Below, in pieces: positions 23,113-38,927 of a stretch of DNA of 64,000 nt; position 1 is the first letter of the stretch; the number at the start of each line of letters is the position of its first letter. Position numbers and translations under genes: made by a program. The DNA lies in contig JAAXNY010000019.1 of the NCBI GenBank assembly GCA_013420905.1, positions 124,001-188,000 of the forward strand, in the 5' to 3' direction. Origin of the DNA: Collybia mongolica. Taxonomy: Eukaryota > Basidiomycota > Agaricomycetes > Agaricales > Clitocybaceae. The notes beneath the pieces are model-generated. The model searched no databases. It was not told the origin of the DNA and was given only the letters and a program-made list of their open reading frames with translations.

Positions 23113-24065
23113 CGATGCTTCTTGATCTTTTACCACCACCATCCGACTGTGGGAATTTGTCCCTCCTGCACTAGGTCGTCCCTAAACTACCTAACACCTC
23201 ATCCCTAATTGACATCGCCTTTCATCAGACCACTCTTTCGGCCTGGGCCACCATCCTTTTATACCATATCCAAATTTTTAACTTATCAGAGCTGATCCTG
23301 ACTATCTGCAGGGTCATCTCATCTTGCCTGTACTGGGGGCTTCACTAATCCGTTCACATCCACCTCATCAACTACCAGGCCACATGAGGACACCACAACT
23401 CTAGTACTCTGCTTCGCGCAGATCCTTAGGGAGTGTCACCGCCAACATTCTTGACAAGTTATTCATACTCGCTTAACCACTACACCCAAAATACAAAAGG
23501 AGGAAGGGGTCTGGCCCCCAATCAGCTACTGTCCCTGCACAGAGCACACCTCTTGGGGAGAATGCCAGTTTATCAACCAATGGTGGGATTTGGCGGCCTC
23601 ATTTTGAGGGGAGTCATCACTTTGGGAGAGCGGTGTGGAACAGGGGGGAAAGTAATAGGGGGGATTCAGGAGAGGGGGAGCAGGTTTGAGGTATGGGTCG
23701 TTCATTTAGTTTGGACATTTATCTTCAACACTGGGGGGGAGTAATGGGTTTCCAGGGCGCCCTGAAAATACCAGGGGGGGAGTGGAACGGGGTACCAACA
23801 TGAAGGGAGGGGACCATGCCCCAACAAGCGAAGGCAAACCTTTAAGGCATTGGGAGGTTCAGACATGGTACAGTACAATACCGTTGGACTGCAGGTATCC
23901 TCAGTCTAGACCAGTAATATGACCTGGAGAGCAACTTAGTGTACAGCTCCACCCTGATGGCTCATTACAGATTACTTAGTGGTAATAGGTGTCTATGCCC
24001 GCATGTAGCTGGGTCAAACCCACATGCGCTTAATATTATTTGACCAAAAAAAAAAAAAAAAAAAA
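23113..24065 (+). mobile_element. SINE-like retroposon, copy 2 (full length)
   Basis: Same family as 366-1,319 and nearly identical to it, starting CGATGCTTCTTGATC and ending in about 20 A. The target duplication is 14 bp, GGGTGAACAAATTC (23,099-23,112) and GGGTGAACGAATTC (24,066-24,079), with one mismatch. It marks the left edge of the GC-richer gene island. Confidence 0.92.
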
Positions 24066-24079
24066 GGGTGAACGAATTC

Positions 24080-25236
24080 AGAACGTTGTAGTTATTTCAT
24101 CCGTGTACGTTGTTGGGACTTTGTGGGCATCCAGGCTCCGTGGCTCCGATACTAGGAGGTTAGGTGGTTTCTAGAGAGCCATACATTTGGATAGGTAGGT
24201 GAAGACAACTCCGGTTACAATTAATGGTGGCTCAGACTTTTCAATCCAATTCTTCTCCCCTGCTGATAGCTGTTCATGCAACTAATTCGTCTGGATCCAC
24301 GCTCAAATACCAATTTACTATTTTCAAGAGATTGGCCCAACGGACGAAAATTCTTTCTTGTAGATAGACATCCCAGCACAAACGTGTTACATAATGCTGG
24401 CGGAAATTCAGGCTTGACTAAGCAGACACTTTGTGGCGTTCAATAGCTAAAGTTCCCTCTCGCCGCCACCATTTCTCAGTGTCGCCGGTGGACTGACCGC
24501 TGGATCGCAACGTATCAAGTCCGAAGGCGGTTCGTCGGCATTCGCTCAGACGTTTTTTTTCCATCGGCCGAATTCCAGAACTCGGCCACCCGTAGGCGTT
24601 CAGTACTCAGAACACCCGCCACTTCCCTCAAGACTTGGACTTCTAGGGCGCTTGGATCGTCAATTATGTGCAAATGATCGTACATATTTAACCCGAAATC
24701 TCTCGCCATCAACGGATAGTCTCTGTGAATTGATCGAGATTTGCTACTCCCCACAGTGCGATCTGTTAATTATACAGATACCCGCAGAAGGGTTTGTATT
24801 ATTTCGGTATACCAGCGCGCAGGCATCGTCCGTGTTGATGATGTTGAGGTGCAAATCGGAGAAGACAGGTTGTCAAGGTTGAGAGTCGTTACTGAGGGAG
24901 CTTTGTCGAGCAGAGATTGGAGGTTTTGGATAACTTGGACTGTGCACATACTGATTCATTATCATCGTATACCTTAACATGGATTAACCACAAAGTATAC
25001 ATCTGCAGTGAAACCAGTGTGGCAGTATTTCTCGGGGAATAAAATAATCACGATCAGTATTTACGTGTATTGAAAAGTAAAACCTCGGGTAATAAAGTAT
25101 GTCACGAGCCTACTGACACGTTGACCATTCTCTTATTCCGATATTTCAGCTGGCAGGGCCACCGAATCTTCTACCCACCGTGGACTGTTTCCCATATCTT
25201 GCTGGTCCTGAGCTCCAGCGTTGATTCTGGCCCAGC
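24080..25236. other. Upstream region of the ERV41 gene
   Basis: The sequence is GC-balanced and unlike the transposon blocks. A 79-codon minus-strand frame (24,515-24,754) has ordinary-looking composition, for example DDPSALEVQVLREVAGVLST, and could be an exon remnant, but no family was recognised. Otherwise no gene is supported. Confidence 0.35.
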
Positions 25237-27126
25237 ATGTCGACGCACACCGAGTCGTCCATCCTCGAGAAACTTGATTCTGTCCCACTTGCCAAGTTTG
25301 ATGCATTTCCCAAGATTCCCTCCACCTACAAGGCCCGCTCGGAGTCTCGAGGGTTCATGACCGTTTTCGTGTCGCTCCTAGCTCTGTTGCTTATGCTGAA
25401 TGATATTGGCGAGTACATCTGGGGCTGGCCGGATCAGGAATTCAGCGTTGATGCGGACAAGTCGAGCTGGATGAGCATCAATGTTGATATTGTGGTTGCG
25501 ATGCCATGTAGTCGTGAGTCATACCCTTCATTGGCCAGGAACTGCTTCTAACTCTTTCAAACAGTCCTCAGCGTCGACTTGCGTGACGCAGTTGGGGACA
25601 GACTGTTTTTGAGCGGAGGATTTCGTCGGGATGGGGTGTGTTTCATTCCGCCTGTCTACACTGACTGTTGTTGACGCCTAGCGCTGTAGACACTGTTTGA
25701 CACGAGCCAGGCCACTTCGTTCAAGGCGCACACAGAAGCTCTGTCCGTACAGGAGACTGTGTCCCAATCCCGGCGGTCCCGTGGACTGTTCTCGATGTTC
25801 CGCCGCAAACCACCTGCATTCAAGCCGACGTATACGCACGAAGCTGCGGGGAGCTCGTGCCGTGTCTGGGGGTCGCTCCTTGTGAAGCGTGTCACAGCCA
25901 ATCTGCACATTACTACACTGGGACATGGATACGCCAGCTACGAGCACGTAGACCACCATAGTGCGTGTATCTATTTTTTTTTACTGTCCGCTGCAGGGCC
26001 CCTAATAAACGTAATGCAGTGATGAACCTCTCCCATACAATCAGCGAATTCTCATTCGGTCCTCATTTCCCAGACATCACTCAGCCATTAGATTACTCCT
26101 ACGAAGTGACAGAAGAACGTAAGATGAATTTGAATATTGTGCAAACCAGGGGCTAATGATCTTTTATAGCCTTTATCGCATATCAGTATTTCCTCCATGT
26201 CGTACCAACGACCTACATCGCGCCTCGGTCCGCCCCTCTTCACACACATCAATACAGTGTTACGCACTACACCCGTGTCCTAGAACACAATCGTGGCACC
26301 CCAGGCATCTTCTTCAAATTTGACCTCGACCCTCTCAGCATCACAATCCACCAACGTACATCCTCCTTCATTCAACTCTTCATCCGGTGAGCGCTCCCCT
26401 GACCCCAATACTCAAAATCACTTGCTGACACTCTCTTCCCACAGCTGCGTTGGCGTCATGGGTGGCGTCTTCGTCTGCATGGGCTACGCAATCCGCATCA
26501 CCACACGCGCCGTTGAGGTCGTCTCGGGTGCTGACCAAGCCAAAGGTATCGTTGCCGCCGAAGCGTCAGGCGTCAAAGTTGGACTTCGCCAGAAATGGGG
26601 TGGCACCGAGCTGCGCGCGCGGACGAAGAGCGGGCGGATGGTGCAGCAGGGCAACGGCTGGGTCATGGAGGGCGGTACAGGGTCACCATATGCGAGCTAC
26701 GCAGGTACCCCGGTCTCCAACGGCTTCCCGACCCCGGGTCTACAATCGCCGTTCTTAAACTCCCCGGCCACTGGCTCTGGGTTGCCCCAGTCACCTCTGC
26801 CTCCCATGACCCCGAACCCCGGCTCTGGCGTTGGACTCGGCTTCCCCTCGAGCACGTTCGGTCCTCCGAGTGGTGGATTCCCCGGCTCGCCACAGGTCGG
26901 CCGTACACCTTCGTCGGGCCTAAATCCGAGCTGGACGCCTGGGCCTCCTAGGACACCGTTCACTGGCACGATCCCGCCACCTCAGCCGAGCTCTCCGGCT
27001 ATACCGCCCTCCGTCCCTGCCACCCCAGCGTCGTACGCAACCTTCCCTCCCTCGGGTCCGGATGGGAACGGGATCACGGTGGGGCCCCCACCGAAAAGGG
27101 CCAACGGTCCAAAGAAGGATGATTAA
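25237..27126 (+). CDS. ERV41/ERGIC2-type ER-Golgi vesicle protein
   Basis: ERV41-family proteins are two-pass membrane proteins of COPII vesicles that cycle between ER and Golgi and, with ERV46, act as cargo receptors. The start ATG at 25,237 opens MSTHTESSILEKLDSV, followed by DAFPKIPSTYKARS and a first membrane helix (about residues 46-62). The lumenal part has DIVVAMPCS..LSVDLRDAVGD. After it come an arginine-rich loop, a DYSYEVTEEPFIAYQYFLHVV stretch and a second helix near GVMGGVFVCMGYAI. I place five introns at 25,514-25,564, 25,636-25,689, 25,961-26,019, 26,119-26,169 and 26,387-26,444; all are GT-AG and keep the frame. The C-terminus (from about 26,690) is a Pro/Gly/Ser-rich tail longer than in most homologues. 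The gene converges with the ATPase gene downstream. Confidence 0.88.
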
Positions 27127-27493
27127 AACGAATAGGGGGAGGAGGGAGGGAAGATCTAGTAGGACAGCAAGGGGGTAGACTAGGATTGAGACTGGGACTA
27201 GGGAATGTGAAGAGTCCATCTGTGTTTTTATCCCTGATTAGCATGGTTGTAACACGATTTTTATTACTGTTTGTTTGCCGTGGACAGGTCTGGGTTTCCC
27301 TGTCGTTTTGAGGTCGTTGACTGCATCGGACTAGCAGCGTGACCTGATAGAGATCGTTTGAAGACAATAATGATTTATCAAAAATTGGATATTCCTGATG
27401 TTCAAACGCGTTCGTAATTCGTATTGAGTATCATAGCTAACGTGAATTTATCATGCATTACGTAGATCACCATTACCATAACATACTTTTACA

Positions 27494-31617
<4,124 letters not shown>

Positions 31618-33047
31618 TACGATCCTTTACAGAGAGGGACTTGCGGGACCGGATGCCTTGCTATATATGCTTCTCCGCCAAGAATTGCCTCCAAGGTGCC
31701 AAGACTCGATCCTTCCCGCCAAGAGTTACAAAACCAATATTTCAATCGAAATGTGCAGCGGCACCGTCCCTGGGCATGGAGAATCCAAGACATTTCAAGA
31801 AAATCAAGGAAAATATGTGGAGCTGTGTGATCATTACGGATTTCGGAGGTCTTGGCAGATCGAAAAAAGATCAAACGTCTGTAAAATGGGACAGGCCGCT
31901 GTTGCTGCTTCAGATCTCAGTAGCCGGTAGATGACTGCAGTTGATAATAACGTACAGGGACGGCTCATAGCATGCTATGGTTCTACCAAGAACAACACCG
32001 AACAAGAGATATACACCCAGTGACAACAGAATCGGGGGTTGCTCGAACGCTTCCGACACGCTTATATTCAACTGAGTGGACCCAAAGGAGTAGTTAACGT
32101 TTCACGATTACGATTGAGTATATGGACGAGAATTCACGCGTTATAAATAAGAAAACAAGCGGGGCGCGTTATGCGTCGACGTCGTATACACGCAGCTTTC
32201 AATGAACTTGGGCGAGTTTGTTGAACAATAAGTCCAAATGGTCGGGTAAATTTTGTTTGGCCAAGCGTTTCCAAAAGCCTTCGGCTCTTACAAATTTGAT
32301 CGATCGAGACTAGTGCGGCGCTACTGGAGTAAAATGTTCGTCGACCGGCCCTGACTCAAGTCAAAGCAACGTTTATTTAATTATCAACGCCAATGTAAAA
32401 TGCCACGGCTTGTCCCATCTCGTAGCTCCGGCAGAGGCGCGACCTTGCCGGACTGCAGTTCGGCACCATGCTGAAAGTGACGAGGTCCTGTCCTTTCTCG
32501 TCTGCCAAGGGAAGATCCATCAGAGAGAGGGCCTGGCCTCTGGGTTTTTTCTCGTCATCGTGGAAGAGTATGCAGCCTCGGCCGTTATCCTCAAGGCACA
32601 TGATAACAGTTCACTAAAAAGCAGGGGCAGTATTACGTGAAAGTAAAGCTTGCACGGGCCCACACCCCGCTGTAAACCCGACATATGCATAGCCGTAGCC
32701 TACAGACGTCCATACTCGGAGGCAGCAAAAATACGACAAAAAGGAGTCAAGAATGCCCAGTGTAATCGGTCACTTGGATGCTCTTGAATGACGTCGGAGT
32801 TCATGCCGTCGGCTTCTCTTTTTAAAGGAGCTGCGAAGTAAGGAACTCTCTTTCTGATCCTGTGGAGCTGGTCGCGTGCCAGCTGTACCTGGGGTCGACT
32901 GCCCCTTTATCGATATCTTGTCACTGGAGTCTCACATCGTCTCCAAGGGGTTCAACTGGAAGAGCATATATATATGGTTACATATAGGAGAATAAACTTA
33001 AAACGAGCAGCGACATTATAACATTTTTTTCTTACTCTTTCTCACTT
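31618..33047. other. Promoter region of the ATPase gene and downstream region of the WD40 gene
   Basis: 1.4 kb without a supported gene. An AT-rich TATATATATG run lies at about 32,968, near the 3' end of the WD40 gene. Short frames here do not resemble proteins. The 5' side should contain the ATPase promoter, but no specific binding site was identified. Confidence 0.4.
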
Positions 33048-34687
33048 TTACCAGTACGAGTGCAATGTTACCTGGCCATACTCCGGGAGGACCGACATGT
33101 CGGGGCTTTCCTTGAAGGCGTAGCAATCTACAAACAGCAGTCAGCCTCAGTGCGTTCATATAATCGTGATAGATGTACGCAGCATATGTTCGCCGGCATC
33201 GAACAGGTACCCAAAGTGATTTTCAGCATGGTACGCATTCTTGGGCCAACACCTCCCCTGGTACTCGTCATCCATAACATCGTCGTCGTCATCGTCGATA
33301 TCCTCATCCTCATCACTTCCATCACCTCCTTGCTTCGGGGCCGCATTGTTGTTGCCCTGCGCACCCTCCTCCTCATCCTCACTGTCCTCCCCCTCCTCGT
33401 TCTTCTCATCCATTACCGCCTCCTGGCCCCGGGGAATCATCGCGCGGCGATACCCACTCGTGCCCCCCATGCGATTCATATTCATATTCTCTGTAGCCGC
33501 AAACAGGACACTTCGCTCCACGTCCCACTCCATCGCCACAACCGCATTATTCCCCGTTGACAGCTCATACACAACACTCTTCGCCCGGATATCCCACATC
33601 TTGATCTGCTCCTTCTGCTCCGCGCCCGTGAAGATAGCTGCAACAAAAACAAAATAAACAAGTCAGTAAACTAGGCCACCCGCAGAAGGGCTGTTAAACA
33701 GGAACACGCGCTTGGAATACCATCAGGGTGCACTAGCACCGCCGCAGGATAGCCCTCGGTACGATTTCCCGAGTTCAGCGTCAGCACCGGTAGCGGGTGG
33801 CGCACATCATACAGCCGTGCATACCCATCAGTGCATGCCGTCACAAACACCCCCGGGTCCCCCGCGCTCGTGTAGTACTGCTCCACCTCCCCGCCGTGCC
33901 CCAAGTACCGCGCCACCGTCTTCCCGCCATGCTCCAGGTCGATCGCAAGGCACGAGTAGCTCCGCGAGTCGTACGGCCGCGCGCCGTGCTCAGCATCACC
34001 CCCGGCGCCGTCGGGTGCGCGTGCCACCGCGCGATACCAAACTCTGACGCCTCCAGGTTGATTGTCGTGCCCGCCACGCTGCCCCCAGACTGCTCGATCT
34101 CCTCGGGGTCGTCTCGCCACGTATTCTCAGTATCGAACTCTTCCCCAATTTGGTCCTCCCCTGTCGGCCCATGCGTCTCCAGCGTATCAATATCCCACAC
34201 TCCCACTGAGCCCTTGCCCGCGCGCGCGAGGCGGCCGCCCGGGAGCAGTACCATCGGGCCCGACCACTTATGTGACGCGAGCGTGTGCACGGGCCGCATC
34301 TCCGCGTATGCCTCGCCCCCACGCGAACGACTTTACCCGATCCGCGTCCCCTGCAAACACAAGCCTCCCCCTAGCGTCGATCGTGGCGTTGTACGCGATA
34401 CCCGTGAGTGGGGGCACCACCTCGCGCTGCGCGCTGAGGGGGTCGTCGGCGTCGGGAACGAAGCAGTGCATGATCGGCGTGCGGTTCTTGTACCCACCCG
34501 CGGAGGGGAGCGTCATCAGCGCCCCGTCCTGTGCGCAGTGCAGCCCGATGGGCGAGGCGATGGCATGGCTGGTGATCTCGCACCGGGCCTCGTAGATCGC
34601 GTTGGCGAGGGGGGTATCAGAGGTGGCGGTCACGGCAACGTCACCCCGGAAGCGCGAGAGGCGGCTGGTCAGGGAGTGTGGCCTCAT
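33048..34687 (-). CDS. Basidiomycete WD40-repeat protein with two compensating frameshifts
   Basis: The reading starts MRPHSLTSRLSRFRGDVAVT and continues with WD-type blocks such as LTGIAYNATIDARGRLVFAG, GPMVLLPGGRLARAGKGSVG, LAIDLEHGGKTVARYLGHGG, TACTDGYARLYDVRHPLPVL and QIKMWDIRAKSVVYELSTGN. An acidic Asp/Glu linker follows (about 33,270-33,400), then FGYLFDAGEHML, and after an intron (about 33,137-33,187) YAFKESPDMSVLPEYG to a stop at 33,048-33,050. The frame changes at a C5 run (34,316-34,320; four C would restore it) and changes back near 33,975. Between them a different frame carries the conserved text. Either two assembly errors or real frameshifts are present. Function is unknown; WD40 propellers are protein-binding platforms. 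A small intron at about 33,640-33,720 is also likely. Confidence 0.75.
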
Positions 34688-34763
34688 TGACTTGCGCCAG
34701 CGTGGTGGGAGTTTCGGCCTTTGCCCTTCTGGTCCGACGATTGGAGCTTTATGATCGGTTTAG

Positions 34764-35248
34764 TCAGAGCCTCAGTTTTTGTACGAAGGAAAGGAATGGA
34801 CACACTGTTTGCATCTCGACCCAGGTCATATTGAACAGTGGAAGAAATTGGACGAGGTTTGCGTGGGCTTGGAGCAGATCGTTAGCCAGTGTGACATCCT
34901 CGAAAATGAAGGCTGATGAAACCAACAATATACACCCTTTCCCTCGACGATCTGGCCGGATACCTTGGGATCGGCTTCTGAGTGTGCAAACGATGGGATG
35001 AAATCGAAGAGATCCTTGTCCCCATAAGCAAACTCCAAGGCCTCATTGAGCAGTCCTTCCGCCTTGCGTATAAAATCCTCAAAATCAGGTACAAAGCCAT
35101 CCGATTCCCGCACCACATCACGCAAGATCCCCAAAAAGTGCTTGTGTTGGTTCTCATCGTCCTCTTCCTGCGCCTCCTCGTCCGCAATAAAGCTATCGAG
35201 CTTCTTCTGGAGAGCAGGAAGGCTGGTGGCGCTGAAGTTAAAGGCCAT
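34764..35248 (-). CDS. Small conserved-looking protein, unrecognised
   Basis: Start ATG 35,248-35,246 sits in a good eukaryotic context (ACCATGGCC); an ATG two codons upstream is weaker. The frame gives MAFNFSATSLPALQKKLDSF, an acidic stretch, then GILRDVVRESDGFVPDFEDF and ALEFAYGDKDLFDFIPSFAH, with a helical, acidic composition. A GT-AG intron of about 65 bp (GTATCC at about 34,969 to ..TTCGAG) leads in phase to DVTLANDLLQAHANLVQFLP and NMTWVEMQTVCPFL, with a stop TGA at 34,764-34,766. That gives about 139 residues. It lies just upstream of the WD40 gene on the same strand and could instead be its N-terminal exons, joined by a further intron. No domain was recognised. Confidence 0.55.
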
Positions 35249-37690
35249 GGTCACTGTGGTTGGGTCGAAAAGAATGTTGGGTTGCTAGCTGTTGCCAGCG
35301 AAACACCCAATTTAATTTTCGGGGCCGGAAGAATATGCGCGTTTTGCTTCCCGGACAACCCAAGACCTAACATATCCAAAAGGTATTCGTAGTTTTGTCC
35401 CTCGCTGGTTCATCAAATCGTAAACTCGGTGGGCGTGTTGTTGGTGATGAAAGTTGTCGATCAAGAGACCTCGACGCACCGTTAGACGAATAAGCGAACC
35501 TCTGACGTGTTTGTTTTAGCAAGGTAAAGTTCCTCTAAATAGCTTTGAACTAATCAAACGCTAATGATTTTCAGCTTCATACATCGACGGTAAGGTCTGC
35601 ATGACGGTATATTAGCTATTCCTCATAGATGGTTCCACGGTCAAATCCTTAGATCATCAATACATGTCGACGACCTGGGAGGACCCGAGTCCCACACTAT
35701 TAGTGCATAAGGCATTTCCACGGGGGATAGTATTCGAAATGACGGGGTTATCATCCCCCGTCACAACAAGCGGGCTACGGAAGGCATTTTCTACACTGCC
35801 GGACCTGTGCTGTTATCGCTTCCACCAAGAAAAAAAAAAGAAAAGAATGTCACGAGTACAGAAAAATCTCCAATAATCTGATTGGATGTTATTGTTTTCG
35901 GCATTATGGCGAAGGAAGGATACACTCAATAACTGAGTCTTCCGGATCTGTGCCTTCCACGATCTATGTTTTATTGTACTCTCGGCTTCGCGGTCGCATA
36001 GGTTTGAGCCAAGTCTCTAAGATACGGCGAAACCGCGGGCTCAACATTGAATGTGAAGTCATCTTGGATGACGGATAACGATGTATAGTGTATAATGCAG
36101 ACACACGTTACGATCGTTTGGATCAATTCAGCAATGGGTCATGATCAAGCCGTGTACGTCGGACCGCGACTGAAAAATCGCAATCTATCAAGGTCACCTC
36201 GTTCTTGGTGGTCTTGGTGTCGCATGACCATATTTGAATGTCGAAACGACAGATGGGTCAGCATTCTTCTTGAACAAATAGTGGTCTCAAAGGCGAAGTG
36301 TCAACGACACAATTTATGGGGAAAGACAATAAGTAGTACATACATGCATATTCGATTCCCATCCGTATCGAAACGCCTCCAGATATAAAATGTTACACCT
36401 CTCGGGCTAGCACTTCTTATCGTGTTTATCTTCGTCGTATTGTTATGAATCAGATGGGCCCAGGTCTCCATACTTGTCGTTGTAGCCATTCCCAGTGTCA
36501 CAGGTTCGCTGTGTGAGCCCCAGCGCCGATAGTGTTACAGTTCTTTAATCTTCTCATCCAAACCGTGTACGAGCAGTTGGTGACAGCGCAAAGCTGTTAG
36601 ATGTCGGATCTCAGATCTGGCCAACAACAGTATTGTCCCCTGGATAGCTTCATACTATGATTAACAATGTCTGACGGAAGAGAACCCTCAAAAAGACGGA
36701 ACCTTCTCATGAGCAGGTATGGCGAAGATGATGGGAAAGGTAATGGAATGGGTTGCACCCACGGCATACCACACAGATGGTCATGGCGGGGATGTATTGT
36801 AGCGGGTGTCACAACGAGGAATGGGGGGGCTGGAGTATAGTCTTAGTAACATGGACTTTTCGACCGTGTCTATTGAGAAACTGTTGTAGAGAAGGATTGC
36901 ATCATAGAATGGCAACATACCTACAAAACCGCGGCTCCTTCATTAAAAATAAGATTGGCCAGCTATAAAGCTCAATGAATGGACTCAGACAGACGGCGTT
37001 GAACAGTATGAGGCGCACAAATCATGTCGCCCCTCGTTCTTCCTTCAATGGAGATGAAATTAATGCGCCAGTGTCTGAACGCGCAAACAACGGTATTCTT
37101 TCGAAAAGCTTCCTTGCATTTTTGAGCAGTGATCTTGTAGCGACGATGCTATCCTAGTTGCGCTCCGCTTCATCATCCAAAAGCCCTGGCATTTTGAATC
37201 ACTGTCTTTATCCGCCGCCTTGTCATCCTCTCTTCGAACCAGTTCTCGAGCTTAAAATCCCGTCTTGAATAAGCAGCCTTTAGAATCAACACGTTATCGG
37301 CATAGTGGGAAATGAAATTCATAAAGGTCTAGACATCCATCGTTTGAAATCCGAGGCGCCGAGTGTCAATGATAAGGCGAAAGCTCCTGGATATCTCACG
37401 TTTTAGCAAGTTAGGAGTATGTGATGTGGCAGTGCAGGTCGCAGAAGAGTGTAGTGGCGGTGTTGGCTCAAGGGCACGAAAGGGCAGTGTCCATTTTGTT
37501 TGGCCCAGCTTTTCCTCGGTGATCTCGCTGGCTTCTCTGACTGACTCGGACCACACTAACCACAGCATCCTCTGAATAGTAAACGCTCGCTGTGCTCGGG
37601 GGTTCCGGGGGAGGCAACATTGTCTTTGATTTGATAAGTTTGATTGTGGATTTGGAAGAAATGAAACATCAATCTTGGTATGTGTCATAT
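35249..37690. other. Gene-poor stretch of the island
   Basis: About 2.4 kb holds only short open frames. Intron-like segments occur on the minus strand, for example GTAGGTATG..CTACAACAG at about 36,885-36,930. No continuous protein or known motif could be assembled on either strand. It may hold a decayed multi-exon gene. No pheromone-receptor (STE3-type) signature was found here. Confidence 0.35.
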
Positions 37691-37699
37691 TCATAGCCC

Positions 37700-38480
37700 A
37701 CAATCCACGCTATGGCTTTGTTAACGCCCAACGTACGGCGACTAGGACTACGTGTGCAGAAATCGCATCCACTGTCTACAATTATGTAGCAGGCTCCAAC
37801 GTGTTCTTGTCCCATACCTCTCAACGCCAACGTCGAAAGAATTGTAGATCGGCTAGGCTGTGTACCTGGAACATCTCCGGCAGCAACACTGACAATAAAA
37901 AAGATCCCAGATGGCAACATTGATCTCCCCGTCAGTTTTCCTTATGCGATCTGACCAAAGGCCAAAGCGCATGGACAGCCAGGACCGGGATACTCGGCAT
38001 CCTTTTTGTGTTCGGCGGTAAAGTGGGAATCGGAAGCACCAACGTCGATGCCCACAATTGTCAAGGATGTGTCGACGTTCCATGGCCAGATCGCGTACCG
38101 GGTTCTACTAGCGCGTACTGCATTCATTGCCTCTCCAGTTATAGGGTAGGGCAGAATGGTCACTCGGGGTGACGTGCCCGCGACAAGGAGTAAGAGGCCG
38201 AGCCCCAACTTCGGTTACATTCGGGTCTTTAGGGACCCCAGCAACAATGTCGGCAATACCTAGTTTGCCTTCATGGCGGGAAGGGAACGCCCTATCCTTT
38301 TCAGGACGTGCTTATTGTCATCTAATTTTCATCTTCACTCTCACCCAGCCGGACAACCTGTGCGCATCCGCGCCCAAAGGGCCTCCTAACGCCCACTTAT
38401 TGTCTTCCAGGCACGCCACGTCAAATCCAGACGTCGCGATCAAAAACTTTGCGGCTTGACAGGAAGCCTCCGCTAAGAGC
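37700..38480 (-). pseudogene. Unidentified, probably decayed gene
   Basis: On the minus strand one stretch reads CQAAKFLIATSGFDVACLED and NKWALGGPLGADAHRL to about 38,352. An in-phase GT-AG intron of about 48 bp leads to SRHEGKLGIADIVAGVPKD. Other frames continue with VTILPYPITGEAMNAVRAS, WPWNVDTSLTIVGIDVGASD and, near 37,880, MLPSGIFFIVSVAAGDVPGT. The composition is protein-like, but at least two frame changes are needed and no start codon was found in frame. I do not recognise the family. It lies directly upstream of the pheromone promoter, in the opposite orientation. Confidence 0.35.
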
Positions 38481-38538
38481 GAGACGCGCTGCCATGGTTA
38501 GGACACACAATAAGGCTCATCACAATACGCCGAAGGAG

Positions 38539-38546
38539 TATATAAG
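38539..38546 (+). promoter_or_regulatory. TATA box of the pheromone precursor gene
   Basis: TATATAAG lies 141 bp upstream of the ATG at 38,687. The stretch between is rich in C, A and T (CTCACTCACCACTCACACTC), a typical leader of highly expressed fungal genes, with ACCCATATATAATGG at the start codon. Confidence 0.6.
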
Positions 38547-38686
38547 ACCTGTGTAGTTGACCAAGGAATACTCAACAGGTCTAGGTCACAGTCGACTCCT
38601 CAACTTCACTCGAGTCTTTCATTAACATCTCTCACTCACCACTCACACTCACACTCACATACCCAACCACCACACACCCATATATA

Positions 38687-38815
38687 ATGGACGCCTTCAC
38701 ATCCTTCACCTCCGTCTTCACCGCATCCCAGGTCGAGGATGTCGAGATTTCCTCCATGCCTACCGATGAAGAGAGCAGGAACAGCTACAGCACAGTATAC
38801 TGCATCATCGCGTGA
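38687..38815 (+). CDS. CaaX mating-pheromone precursor
   Basis: A 42-residue frame, below the size limit of most gene finders, begins MDAFTSFTSVF and ends NSYSTVYCIIA followed by TGA (38,813-38,815). Basidiomycete lipopeptide pheromones are made as precursors of 35-90 residues, often starting MD-x-F, ending in Cys-aliphatic-aliphatic-X (often A). They are cut near charged residues about 10-15 from the end, then farnesylated and carboxymethylated on the Cys. Here CIIA is the CaaX box, and the acidic-basic stretch DEESRN just before it is a plausible cleavage site. The precursor would be secreted and bind a STE3-type seven-helix receptor on a partner. A TATA box, a strong ATG context and a likely 3'-UTR intron support an expressed gene. 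No receptor gene was found in the window, so it may be a mating-type B locus gene or a stand-alone paralogue. Confidence 0.75.
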   Translation: MDAFTSFTSVFTASQVEDVEISSMPTDEESRNSYSTVYCIIA

Positions 38816-38866
38816 GCCGTGCCCGAGATGATACGCTACATTACTACCTTCAGATAATCGTTTACC

Positions 38867-38927
38867 GTAAGTCCCACCCAATACTTCTACGCCTCCTTCC
38901 GCTCACTTTCTCACCTTTCGCTTCTAG
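38867..38927 (+). other. Probable 3'-UTR intron of the pheromone gene
   Basis: GTAAGT at 38,867 and a pyrimidine-rich tract ending CTTCTAG at 38,927 give a canonical 61-bp intron, 51 bp after the stop codon. This supports a spliced transcript in the plus direction. The inference rests on splice-site quality only. Confidence 0.45.

Noticed and set aside
33797..34690. Plus-strand frame of 297 codons
   Set aside because: It is the antisense shadow of the GC-rich WD40 gene. Its text is arginine- and proline-rich with no motif.
35249..38500. A STE3-type pheromone receptor next to the pheromone gene
   Set aside because: Minus- and plus-strand readings were scanned for seven-helix segments and receptor motifs. 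None could be assembled.
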